NCBI GenBank assembly: GCA_022393335.1
Contig: JAJEKB010021353.1
Location: forward strand, 1,989,768-2,053,767
Reading direction: 5' to 3'
Length of the DNA stretch: 64,000 nucleotides
Source of the DNA: Macrotrachela quadricornifera
Lineage: Eukaryota > Rotifera > Eurotatoria > Philodinida > Philodinidae
The notes beneath the pieces were generated by a model. It saw nothing but the letters and a program-made list of their open reading frames with translations, was not told where the DNA came from and did no database searches. Of the stretch, positions 12,304 to 23,007 are shown piece by piece. Both the position numbers and the translations under genes were made by a program. Position 1 is the stretch's first letter. Each line of letters starts with the position of its first letter.

Positions 12304-12510
12304 TTATTTTCTTTCTAGCCCATTAATTGTGTCATAAACTTGAACTTTTTCGTCAGTTCTCATCGAATCATTAGTCGCATTAGCAGGTACAATGAATCCT
12401 CGACAATACGCATGATAAAATTCAATTTGTACTTTCGTTGTTCCACGCAATTGTTTGTAATTGGAATGTAAAAACGATGCTCGGATATAATCATCTTCGA
12501 TAATCAACAT
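12304..12510 (-). CDS. Possible small or fragmentary hypothetical protein
   Basis: A 68-codon frame with balanced composition (contains YKQLRGTTKVQIEFYHAYC). I do not recognise it. It has no signal peptide or membrane segment and could be one exon or a relic of a longer gene. Nothing clear flanks it. Low support. Confidence 0.2.
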   Translation of the reverse strand: MLIIEDDYIRASFLHSNYKQLRGTTKVQIEFYHAYCRGFIVPANATNDSMRTDEKVQVYDTINGLERK

Positions 12511-13144
12511 TTTGTCAAGTAACTGAACTGTACGTTTATAAAAGAATTTTATTCCTTAAAAAATAATTCAGCTGAAAATGAACGCAAGAACAACTATTTT
12601 TATCTCTCCGCTAATCATTTGATCTTGAAGATAAGTTATACAAGGTAAAACAATAGAGAAAAGGCACTGCACCGATTTGAACTCCCTTGAGTACGTTTTT
12701 CCACCTGAAAAAATTGAGAAATAATATCACATATATAATCATTAGCTTATGTTAATAAAAACAGCTATTATTTTCTCAGATTAAACGTCAATTAATCACT
12801 CATGGTTTGAAAAAATGAATGAGCTTTTCGACTATACTAAACTTTATCTTTTGCAGTCGTTTTTTCTGATGACGATCTTTTAAGACATGAAAACTAACGG
12901 ACTCCGTCCTCCTAAGACTTTCCAACAACTCGCATAAAGACAGCCAGCAAGCTATAGAACACTCTGCTTCTTACGTTTTAGTTGTAACTCACGATTGGGA
13001 TTGACCTGAAATACAAAACTATATAAATGTGAATAAAAATCACATTCCGCTTCGTTCTCTGAAATCTCGAAATAATCGCCATTTTACCCTCATTGAATAG
13101 CCATATATGATTTTAAAAACTAAAAATTGTTTGTCTCTAATAAA
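12511..13144. other. Intergenic, no gene seen
   Basis: No ORF or repeat structure stands out here. Confidence 0.4.
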
Positions 13145-13560
13145 AACCATTAATAGTCTAGAACACTATAAAAAAGAAAGTATTTTACCGCACTCTAAAA
13201 GTTCAGTATTCTTGTACTGAACCATTTTAGGTTCAGGGAAATCCCACTAATTCGGTAGTTATCACAGAAAAACATTTTTTGAAGGTTTGGTACTGTTTTA
13301 TGAGACCATTTAAAGTTTAGTGGCGTGAAAATCGTTTTGTAATTTTCACACAGAACCTTTTTAAGTTCCGAAAATCGAAGAGAGTTCGAAACTCTCTAGA
13401 AGTTCCGTGCATCGTGTAATGAACTTTCAATGATTTTGCATCTTTTGAGCAAAATCGTGGATAGCTCCGTATGGAATAAAAATGTTTCGTGGTTCGTTCA
13501 AGAATTTCTTATACTCTCTGCAAAATCCTTCATAGTTTCGTAGTTTATCTAAAGGTTTCA
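13145..13560. mobile_element. Relic of the tacgaaac foldback element family
   Basis: The segment aligns over several hundred bases with the left end of the element at 23008-24380: cactataaaaaa at the edge, gttttatgagacc, then ttttcacacagaacctttttaagttc, gaagagagttc and the gaagttccgtgcatcgtgta block. The tail retains worn versions of the 51-bp unit (agtttcgtagtttatctaaagg). Only one side is clear, so it is an old truncated copy. Confidence 0.75.
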
Positions 13561-14697
13561 TAAAGAATAATGACGTTCAGATAGTTTTTTGAATACATGA
13601 TATTATTCAATTCCATCGGGAGATCACATATAAAACAATAATGGTAAAGAAATTGTTTTATTAAAATGAAATATGTTAATGACGTACCAACATTAGAGAT
13701 CGTCAACGAATTCCCTACATATAGAATGTACACTTATTGACAAAAATAATACCATTATACAATGTGTCCACTGAAACGGATTTTTTTCAATGATCTACGA
13801 TTATTTTTTGTATGTACTAGAACGTTTTGGATACATGCCGTCTACTAGGAAATTGACTCTAGTGTCCACTAAAGTTTTATTAAGATCATATTCAATATAT
13901 GCCATTCGATGCGCCTTGATTTAATCTACAAAATGGTATATTTGATTTTTCAATTTCAAATAATTCGTTTTAAATTCTTAGAAATTTTTCATAGCACATG
14001 GAGTTTTTTTCGTGAAGACAAGAAAAATCAAGATAGTTTGTACGAAAATAATTACAAAGATGCATTAAATTCTCGAATTTACCTGAAAAATATTCCTTCC
14101 CAATTGAACTTTTAAGGCACATCAGAGGTGTTCACAAAACTACAAAGAATTTTAATTTAACAACGAACTTTTTTTTATTATCAGTTTAAATAAAGTCAGA
14201 AAATTTTGTCTTTGGATTATCCGTTTTGTAATAACATGTCTTGAGTATTTATTTCTTATCGTATAATAATGATCATCTCGAATCATCGAAGCATGTTTGA
14301 GGTTATTTATCTCTATGAACAAGATCTTCAGATTGATCTTTCATCAGAATCTTGCACGATTGTTCAGAAAATTTCATATCATATCATTCGCGCTCTTATC
14401 TCAAAAAGGAAGTTAATCACTCAAAGTTGATGAACTCTTTAATATTGGCTCAATTCATTTCGAAATTGTATTATTCACCAATGTTCTTCAGTATTTGATT
14501 AAATTTTTAATTGTCTATCTATCAACATATACGTTAAAAGTTATATTAATTAAAATCTAATAAATGATAGGAGGGTGTCATATCCTCACCCTTATTCCTA
14601 TAGTGTTTAGTGACCACATGCGGTGCGTCTTTTAATACGAAAACAAACTCTAATGTATTTGAAAATAGCTTATAATGAAGATGAATTAATATGACAA
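13561..14697. other. Intergenic, no gene seen
   Basis: AT-rich with no credible gene. Small frames at 13545-13733 and 13909-14115 have low-complexity composition and are not called. Confidence 0.4.
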
Positions 14698-15680
14698 TTA
14701 AAGATGAGTTTTAGCCCATTCTACAATTAGATCATTGGCCTGTTTGTATGCTTTCATAGTGATGGGATTGTCTGGATTAGGCCGAGACGCGAAACCATGA
14801 ACCGTTCCATTTGTTAATAGAAACTTGCTAGGTATTTCGGGCTTGCGACTAAGCAGTTGCTCCATCTCTATTCGGAAAGCGTCCGAAAATAGGTTGTCTT
14901 CTTGTGCACAAGCAAAGGCCGCGGGTACTTGAAGTTGTTCAAACTGAGCTTTAGTAGTCATTGAGGCATGGCAACCGACGATAGCATCTGCAAGATGCAG
15001 TTGGCCGCCGATCAGCATTACATAAAAGCCACCGAAGCAATAACCAACAGCTTGTATTCTGGTTACTTCTTTTTCTGATCGAAGAGCCTGTTACAAGTAT
15101 ATCTTAGATGGAACAAGAAAAAATGACATAGTCATTTACCTTGAAGAATTTTTCCACAATGGGAAGAGTAATAGCTTGGCGATGGCGAAACATCCATGGT
15201 CCAAGCGTTGTCACGAATTTTTTAGCCAAGCTAAGCTACATAATAGAAAGAAATATTCCTTTCGACAAAACCTAATATTTGCAACTTACTTTAGCACCAA
15301 TGGACCTTGTTTCTTCTGGTGCTTCAGGCATACCCTCTAGAAATGAAGTAGGAACTGGATCGCCATTTAAGATATCTGGTACATAGACATCGAAACCACT
15401 TTTCTCTGATACTTCATCAGCAATCATCCGCGGATTCTTTGTCAAACCTTTTCAAATTTTCAAATCACAATAGTGATTAAAGGATACATGAGGAGAAATT
15501 ACCGAATACATCTGTTAATATGACAATTGCCTTCCCTTTCGCCGTTTCATCCTTCCCTACAATATGATATGTATCGATTCCGGCAATATTGATGATTTGT
15601 CCGCTTGGAGTTCCAGGCAATGGACGATACTCAGTAAGACAACATGCATCTAACTTCTCATGAGTTGTTCCAGAAGCCAT
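14698..15680 (-). CDS. Dienelactone hydrolase family protein (four exons)
   Basis: Exons on the minus strand are 15680-15503, 15447-15290, 15235-15140 and 15087-14698. All introns are GT-AG and 52-55 nt long, and the joined frame closes exactly (822 nt, 273 residues). The last exon carries GYCFGG with the Cys161 nucleophile, Asp208 in AQEDNLF and His241 in TVHGF, the Cys-Asp-His triad of dienelactone/carboxymethylenebutenolide hydrolases. Family members hydrolyse lactone or ester bonds; the animal relative CMBL activates ester prodrugs in the cytosol. No signal peptide is seen, so a cytosolic enzyme is likely. Length is near the usual 230-270. The start Met at 15680 is the first in frame. The physiological substrate is unknown. 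Confidence 0.92.
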
Positions 15681-16975
15681 TGAATACTTTGGATTTCTAT
15701 AAAGACTATTATATCAATTTACTTGCCTTTATCTTCTGCTCTGTATATGAAATGAATAAAGCAAATTATTTCGCTGTCGTATCATGTGCGAGAATAATCT
15801 TTCTCCATTCTTCACTACAATGCAAAAAGATAAAACAAAAAAAAGGCAGAAAGATAATGACTTATATATGTTTAATATGTCCTATCATTTTAAAGTAACT
15901 ATTTATATTTATACTTGTAGTCTGTTCTACTTTTTGAAAGAGCTTATCAGCGCAGCCCCTTTAGGGCTCAAATGTGGAACTCACATATCTTTAAACAATT
16001 GGACACCAGCTAAATAAACTTACGAAACTAATTTCTGTATCATATATGTCCGTAATGGAAGGGGGACAATAATTTCACCTTAAAATTTACACTCACATTT
16101 TTATATGTGAGTTCCACAAAAAAAAGTGAATTAGTGACAATATTTTTGAAGATGAAACATAAGAATACGTGAAGGACGATAATATATCGATAAATACATA
16201 CAGCTGTTAAAAATACTTTCTACAATATTTCTTCATGATATACATGTCCCTACCAATTAACACATAATAATAATTAGTCGAAAAAAAAAACAAAACGACA
16301 GAAATACCCGATTGATTGTCATATTACTCTTGCATATTGTTTCATAAACTGCTTCAAATTTCTTTCCTGTTACTTTCTAACAGAACAAAACTAGAAAAAA
16401 ATAATTTTAGGCAGTACTACTATAATTCTTAATACGATTCTACACAACATTGACTGAAATGTATTGTTTTACAACTGTGCACAAAGATTAATCTCATTCA
16501 ATATTATTTCTAGATCATCTTATCTGGACAAATCAGATTACACAAATTTCGTTTACAAATGTACAGGATATGAGCTGATTTTTCATTAATGGTAGCTTTT
16601 TATTCATATAGATATAGCTAAGTACACCCTCTGTTAATTAATCTTATTGACTTTAAAAAAAAGAAACCTTATTTTTCATATATCAATAAAACAAGTATAG
16701 TTTAAAGAAAGAACAGTTGACTCGGAGAAAAACGTGATCATTAGAAGAAACTTATGAACAATGCATATTCTATTCATATGTACTCTTTTTGTATTTTTCT
16801 ATTTCTGTTCTTCTATAACCCACGTGATAGTTCACACAGCATAAATCATTTTATTAATATTGTTCATTACACTGCTTTAGCGAAAGTGTACATACATTTT
16901 GCATAGGCTCGGTAAGATTTGTGCTTCTTTGCTCTACGTTTTCTATTCCATTTTACATTGAATTCGTATGTACAG
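15681..16975. other. Intergenic, no gene seen
   Basis: AT-rich. The only local structure is a pair of words near 15976-16110 (gtggaactcacat and its complement atgtgagttccac) that could form a weak long-range hairpin. Confidence 0.4.
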
Positions 16976-17800
16976 ATGCCGAGATTTGTAAATGAAGCGT
17001 TTCAAGATGAATATCCTGACGACGAAATTCCAGCTCGACAAACAATTTATCGAGTAGCACAATAAATAACCACAGAAGAAAATATGGAACTTGTTTCTGA
17101 AAGATACACTCTTAATCCACAACTTAAATGAAGATGATCGGGATCGACGACTCGAATTTTTTGTATAGATTTTAGATTCAACTGAAAATGATCAAACTCT
17201 ATTGGATCAAATTCTATGGACAGACGAAACTACATTCAAAACAAATGGTCGTGTCAACAGATATAATTGTGTTTATTAAAGTTATACAAATCCACACTTT
17301 GTCATCGAAAAAAAGCTCAATGTACCACAAGTTATTGTTTGGGGAGTAATATGGTCCAATGGGGTTATCGGACCATTTTTGTTTTGAAGGTAATATTACA
17401 TCAGAAAAGTATTTTAAGATGTTGAAAGACCATATCATACTATAACTTCAAGAACATGAAGCCTTTCAAACAATGATCTGGCAGCAAGTCAGCGCGCTAC
17501 CCCACTATGGTCAAATTGTGTGAGATTATTTGGATGATACATTTTCAGATTGGATTGGTCGTCGAGGAACTGTTGAATGGCCACCACGATCTCTCGATTT
17601 AACTCCATGTGATTTCTCATTATGGGAAATTATAAAAGATCGTGTCTATGCTCAAAATCTTCGCGATATAAATTATTTAAAGTCGTTAATTGTTGTTCTG
17701 TAGTAGATCTTATAGATATAAAGCTTGAAGATGACTCTATCATTGATAAAAAAATCAGCTTCTTTGCTCGAGCTGTAGGGCGATATATAATTTTTTTTTA
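16976..17800 (+). pseudogene. Tc1/mariner-like transposase relic
   Basis: Discontinuous reading gives the family in order: a helix-turn-helix-type segment (DDEIPARQTIYRVA), WTDETTF with the first catalytic Asp, NPHFVIEKKLNVPQVIVWG, then IGRRGTVEWPPRSLDLTPCDF with the last catalytic Asp. The position expected to read QQDGAPPHY reads QQVSALPHY, so the second catalytic Asp is lost. Several stop codons interrupt it (for example at 17062, and between NCVY and SYTNPH). Terminal inverted repeats were not identified with confidence. It is dead. Confidence 0.85.
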
Positions 17801-18140
17801 GGTAACATGACTTTTGGTTTACTCTGTATTTGTTCCGCAAACAAAGAGTGTAGGTTTATCAAGTTTCCAGCTGTGAGTTCTATTTTTCAGTCAAATATTA
17901 TATGCTTCTTCTTACTGAAGTGTCATGCTTTTGTTTAATCTGTCGTAAATGAGGAAATAAAGCAAACGAGAAACATTCGGAAGCTTGTTTTAATTGCAAG
18001 CTATTATGTGTTTAATTTAGATTCATGACAATCTTCTCAGTCTAATCTTTACTGTACCCCAACTCAAGAATTATATAAGTAATATTAACTGAGAAAATAG
18101 GGTACGAATCAGTAATTTGAATTAGATATAAAAGAAGTTT

Positions 18141-18245
18141 AAACACATAAAAGTCTATTGAATCAATTATCTAAGGCAGTCGGAACTATCTCGAAAAACA
18201 AACTTGTAAATTGTTTCCATCATATCAAACGTATAGTTGATAGAT
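18141..18245. repeat. Dispersed repeat fragment shared with 52405-52495
   Basis: About 90 bp (from aagtctattgaatcaattatc to the catatagttt region) recurs in the same orientation at 52405-52495 with a few differences. At the second site it stops exactly at the TA-flanked element starting at 52498. Function unknown. Confidence 0.75.
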
Positions 18246-18246
18246 A

Positions 18247-18462
18247 TTAATTCACACCTCCAGATTCTACAATAGTTTTATCTTTTTTATTATTTTCTTG
18301 ATCAATTTCATAAACTTCAACTAATTCTAAATCTGAATAATGTTCATTAATTATTGCAGGTGATGATGATAAATCAATTTGATCCAATTCTTCATTTTTA
18401 TCATTAGCTTTTTCTTTGATTGTACAATTTTGAAGTGCTGTTGTAACTGATCTCGAAGTCAT
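18247..18462 (-). CDS. Small acidic hypothetical protein
   Basis: A 71-residue frame, strongly hydrophilic and acidic (NDKNEELDQIDLSSS; DLELVEVYEIDQENNKK), with no signal peptide or membrane segment. I do not recognise it. The frame starts at an ATG (18462) and ends in TAA. It could be a short gene or the first exon of a longer one. The eight-copy tandem array at 18598-18835 lies directly upstream. Confidence 0.3.
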   Translation of the reverse strand: MTSRSVTTALQNCTIKEKANDKNEELDQIDLSSSPAIINEHYSDLELVEVYEIDQENNKKDKTIVESGGVN

Positions 18463-18597
18463 ATATATTTTTTATTATATTATCATGCTAAGATGTTGAT
18501 TATTAAGGAAAAAAATAAAATAATGGAACAGCTTTCGGGGCAAGTTGACTAAAAAATATTGAAATCAATATAAATATTTAATTATGTAATCTAAAAA

Positions 18598-18835
18598 TTA
18601 GTTTGCCGTCGTTATTAGGAAAAAAAATTGCTTGAGCGTCGTTATTCGGGAAAAAATTGGCGGTCGTCGTTATTAAAGAAAAAAAATTGCTTGAGCGTCG
18701 TTATTAAGGAAAAGAAAATTATTTCAGTGTCGTTTTTAAAGAAAAAAATGCCTTGCCGTCGTTATTAGAGAAAAAAAAATTGCTTGAGCGTCGTTATTTG
18801 GAAAAAAATTTGGCCTGCCGTCGTAATTAAGGAAA
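18598..18835. repeat. Tandem repeat, about 30-bp unit, eight degenerate copies
   Basis: Units share the core cgtcgttattaagg followed by an A-run and ttgctt or ttggc. Alternating variants (gccgtcg and gagcgtcg) suggest a higher-order 60-bp period. It lies about 140 bp upstream of the minus-strand ORF ending at 18462. Confidence 0.85.
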
Positions 18836-20530
18836 CTGCACTTAATAGCGATGGATGGAGTCCTTGATCGTAGACCGCTGATATCTCCATCGCAATACGA
18901 TGTAGGAAGATCGTGATCATACTATTTGAAAGAGGAAACTCCAAGGATCATCGAAATATAAAAATATTTCCAGTTGAGTGTAAAACGGCTGGCTGTGAAC
19001 GGAGTCAAACAAGAGATATGAATTATATCCCGTTGTTATTAGGGAAATTATCTCTACATGAAATATTTTTTTACTTAACAAATAATTTAATCAATATTGT
19101 AATTGTTGGTTATTGAAATACAATTTCAAATGTTAAATGATAATCTAAAATTCAGAAACATTTTTCTAACAAAAGGTAAGACTGATTTTTACCTCGAGAT
19201 ATATACAGATGTATATTGTATTCGAACACTTGTCTTTATTTTTTCTTTATTGCAGCTATATGAAATGTAAAAAGCTATTTCTTCTCTACAATACAGTTTA
19301 CAGTACGAAATGGATAACTGTGAGCCATTTTATACTTTTTTTTTTTTTGAAGACACAAACAACAATAACTTTCAAAGCTAAAATGAGCGATATTAAGGTC
19401 TAAAGAGATAAAAAAAAAGAGTGAGAAGCGTTTGTCCATTTTTTTTACATTGATATAAATCAAAGAAAACATGAAAGAAGACGAACAAGATCGCTGAATG
19501 CTTATTTCTTTCTTTTTTCAGTTACCTAATACAAAGCGCTTAATGAATCGATCGAAAAGACAACCCTTTTTAAGGACAACCACTTTTACTATTTTGATAT
19601 GTGTAGAAACAGTAAAGAGAGAGGTGCCTGGGCCAACGAATTATACACAAGTGAAAAGAGGTTGTATAAGAGAAAAAGGAAGAAGAAAATGATAAACATT
19701 ATCCGACGTATAATATTTAAAAATAATCCTAGAACATAGAATAACACCGTTATCTATAATCACAATTCTCATCCAATAAAAACATCTTTTGTTTAAGATG
19801 TCCATCCTCAAGATGTCCTACTTTATCAGACGTGAGTTATAAATAATTAGGATAGATATCTATGTCGATGATAACTGTGTCAGTAATATAACTTTTTTCG
19901 TATCATTTCAGATTCAATATAAATTCAATTATAATAATCAATAAATACCACGAGCTAACAAGCCATTTCAAAAAAGTCTTTTAGCCTAGATGAAACGTAC
20001 CATAGTAGCTGATCTCACCCTCGCCGTAAACAAAACTCAACATCGTAGGTATGAGTTGCGTCATCTAGCGATATCTGTCGATGCTAAGAAAGATTGGCTT
20101 TTATATATATATTCTCTTTCTACGTCTTTGTTTGAATGATTGGTATTATGAAATGCAGACAGCGTACATGTACATGATTAAGAAAAAGAAAGGAATGAAA
20201 ATAGGACACTGTATCGAAGACAAAGTAAAATCGTGATGAAAGATGAAAGTGCATAGAAACGAATAGATTGAAAAAATTCGACAAGAAAAAGTTGCAAAGA
20301 ATAAGTGACGAGGAAAAAGCGCTGTGTGATGTCATTCTTTTGTAGGGTTGTTGCTAACAGATTTAGTGATGAATTACATTAGCTTTTTATGAGTACTATT
20401 ATTAATACAAACTAGTTGTCATTAGTCCTGGGGGAAGAGCATTTTGCTTTCGCCAGATAATATTTATATATTCACCATTATTCTTTAGATTACTAATCAC
20501 AGTATTTATAACAGTACGACCTCAACGCTA
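18836..20530. other. Intergenic, no gene seen
   Basis: No coding region recognised. Short frames in 18913-19692 and 20120-20335 have low-complexity Lys/Phe-rich composition. The last 200 bp before 20531 presumably hold the promoter and 5' leader of the following gene; no firm element was identified. Confidence 0.4.
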
Positions 20531-22564
20531 ATGGCCAATTCAATCAATAGTGCAATAACGGTAACCAGGCTGGGTTCTGATGTGCCTAGACAACGCATTC
20601 CCCAGAATGTTGTGCTCGTTTGGGTAGATGGCAGTATCAGAGAATCCGACAAGGATTCCCAAAAGACCTTGGATCAACTACGTAATGTGATCAACGACGT
20701 AACCGTATTTACCCAACTCGACAAGTGTGTAGAATTTCTGCAAGGGATTCAGATGGAGGAAGCTTTTGTCATTACTTCAGGCTATCTGGGACAAAAGCTG
20801 GTCCCACAAATTCATTCGATGACACAGTTGAATTCTATCTACATATTTTGTGGTAACCAGGCTGCACATGAACGATGGGCCAAAGAATGGCCTAAAATCA
20901 AGGGTGTATACACCTACATCCAGCCCATCTGCGAGGCCCTCAAACCCGCCATCAAGCAATGTAATCAAGACGCCATGCCGATAAGCTTTGCCGCCTTGGG
21001 TAAGGTGGGTTCCACTACAGATCTGAATCAATTGGAACCTTCCTTTATGTACACCCAATTCTTCAAGAACGTCTTGATTGATACGGAACACAGCGACCAA
21101 TCTCTTCAGGATCTGCTAATCTACTGCAGAGGAAAATATGCCGGTAACCCAGGCGAATTGGCAGTTATCGATGAATTCGGCCGAGACTATTGTTCAAATA
21201 AGGCAATTTGGTGGTACACCAGAGAATGTTTCACTTATCAGATGCTCAATCGGGCCCTTCGTTTATTGGAAGCGGACATAATCGTCAACATGGGCTTCTT
21301 TATTCATGATCTTCATCGACAAATTGGCCAACTGCACCAAGAACAGATTAGTCAGTATCTTGGTCAGCCTTTTATTGTTTACCGAGGGCAAGGGCTCTCG
21401 AAAATCGATTTTGAGAAGCTGAAAAATACGCAAGATGGACTGATATCGTTCAACAATTTTCTTTCCACCAGTAAGGAGAGATCAACTTCCCTAAGCTTCG
21501 CCCAAGGTTCTTCCAAGAAGAAAGACATGATCGGCATTCTTTTTGTCATGACCATTGATCCGACGATTTTGTCGACACCCTTCGCCGATATTCAAACTGT
21601 CAGTTTTTTTCAAACTGAAGCAGAAATACTCTTTTCCATGCACAGTATCTTCCGCATCGGACACCTCAAGAGTATGGACAAGGACGATCAATTGTTCGAA
21701 GTACAACTAGCTCTGACAACGGATGATGACGAACGATTACGCAAGCTTACCAGCCAGTTCGAAGAAGAGACCCAGGGTATTACAGGATCGAGACGCATTG
21801 TGAAGTTACTGATCCGGGTAGGACAACTGAACAAAGCTGAAGAATTGTGTCTCACTTTACTCGGGCAGACATCTGAGCAGCATCATCAAGCCTATTATTA
21901 TAATGATTTGGGACGTATCAAGGATCAACAAGGTGATTACGAAGAGGCTATTCGGTATTATGAACAAGCACTTGCTGTGAATGAAAAAAGTCTTCCTGCA
22001 AATCATCCTTATTTGGCTACTTCTTACAACAACATTGGCTTGGTGTATTCCAAGATGGAACAGTACTCGAAAGCATTGTCATTCTACAAAAAAGTACTTG
22101 ATATCGACCAGAAAACACTTCTTCCAAATCATCCCGACTTTGCTACTTCCTATAACAACATTGGCTTGGTGTATTCCAGTATGGAAGAGTACACGACAGC
22201 GCTATCGTTCTACGAAAAAGCACTTGCTATCTTACAGGAAACTCTTCCTGCAAATCATCCGTTCTTGGCGACTTCCTATAACAACATTGGCTTGGCGTAT
22301 TTCAAAATGGAAGAAGACACAAAAGCGTTGTCGTTCTACGAAAAGACACTTGATATCTTTGAGAAAACTCTTCCTACGAATCATCTCTCTTTGGCTTATT
22401 CCTACCAAAACATCGGTGGGTTATATTACAAAATAGGAGAGTATTTGAAAGCATTGTCGTACTTTCAACGAGCCCATGACATACAAGAACATTCTCTTCC
22501 TCCTACTCATCCGGATATTGAAACTACACGTCAGTTGATTGAAATTATAAAAGAAAAAGTTTAG
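20531..22564 (+). CDS. NAD:arginine ADP-ribosyltransferase domain fused to TPR repeats
   Basis: An intact 677-residue intronless frame. Residues 1-230 form an unrecognised domain. The middle (about 260-390) is an arginine-type mono-ADP-ribosyltransferase with the R-S-ExE signature: Arg285 in YRGQ, Ser-Thr-Ser at 312-314 and Glu363-Ala-Glu365 in QTEAEILF. Residues about 455-670 hold five kinesin-light-chain-like TPRs of 42 residues, each built on YNNIGLVY and ALSFYEKAL. No signal peptide or membrane segment is seen, so an intracellular enzyme is likely, with the TPRs binding a target or partner. Known chemistry is transfer of ADP-ribose from NAD to arginine. The GC content is visibly higher than the flanks. 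This fusion is a recurrent bdelloid architecture by memory; its biological target is unknown. Confidence 0.92.
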   Translation: MANSINSAITVTRLGSDVPRQRIPQNVVLVWVDGSIRESDKDSQKTLDQLRNVINDVTVFTQLDKCVEFLQGIQMEEAFVITSGYLGQKLVPQIHSMTQLNSIYIFCGNQAAHERWAKEWPKIKGVYTYIQPICEALKPAIKQCNQDAMPISFAALGKVGSTTDLNQLEPSFMYTQFFKNVLIDTEHSDQSLQDLLIYCRGKYAGNPGELAVIDEFGRDYCSNKAIWWYTRECFTYQMLNRALRLLEADIIVNMGFFIHDLHRQIGQLHQEQISQYLGQPFIVYRGQGLSKIDFEKLKNTQDGLISFNNFLSTSKERSTSLSFAQGSSKKKDMIGILFVMTIDPTILSTPFADIQTVSFFQTEAEILFSMHSIFRIGHLKSMDKDDQLFEVQLALTTDDDERLRKLTSQFEEETQGITGSRRIVKLLIRVGQLNKAEELCLTLLGQTSEQHHQAYYYNDLGRIKDQQGDYEEAIRYYEQALAVNEKSLPANHPYLATSYNNIGLVYSKMEQYSKALSFYKKVLDIDQKTLLPNHPDFATSYNNIGLVYSSMEEYTTALSFYEKALAILQETLPANHPFLATSYNNIGLAYFKMEEDTKALSFYEKTLDIFEKTLPTNHLSLAYSYQNIGGLYYKIGEYLKALSYFQRAHDIQEHSLPPTHPDIETTRQLIEIIKEKV

Positions 22565-22629
22565 ATGATGTTGTTAACCTAATATATACAAGTAATGCTC
22601 GCTGCTTCGACTCACTTGATCCTCGACTG

Positions 22630-22720
22630 AACTTGATATTACCATCACCTAGCATTCTCTTCCTGCTTCTACTCATAGGAAAAACGTTTTAAAAGAAATT
22701 TATCCTGCTTGTAGATAGTA
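22630..22720 (+). pseudogene. Fragment resembling a TPR-gene tail
   Basis: About 90 bp past the stop of the preceding gene, the text reads HSLPASTHRKN and LKEIYPAC in one frame. It parallels the C-terminus of that gene (HSLPPTHPDIE, LIEIIKEKV). This suggests a worn duplicate of the last repeat. Short, so only moderate support. Confidence 0.45.
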
Positions 22721-23007
22721 TTGTTAAAAAATCGGCTATTTCTTGTTCCGGTCAGATGGCTTCTTCGTACCATTGAAGTCAATTGTTTTAGCGAAGCTCG
22801 TATAGATATGAAGATTCTTCAACTAAACTTCAAAGGCTTGCATGAACTGTGCAAAAGTTTATTTTAATGTAAATGTTTCAATTTTTTTCACATGTTTTGG
22901 TGACGCAGATGATGCAATGTTTTCTGTCTTGCTTCTGATCTGCGGTCACATTGGAGATAATGTTTGTTTCACTGGAAGTCTCAAGTAACATTTCGCCTAT
23001 GACTGCA

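Noticed and set aside
21981..22436. 151-codon frame inside the TPR region
   Set aside because: Out-of-frame shadow of the TPR repeats; its repetition simply follows the 126-bp repeat period.
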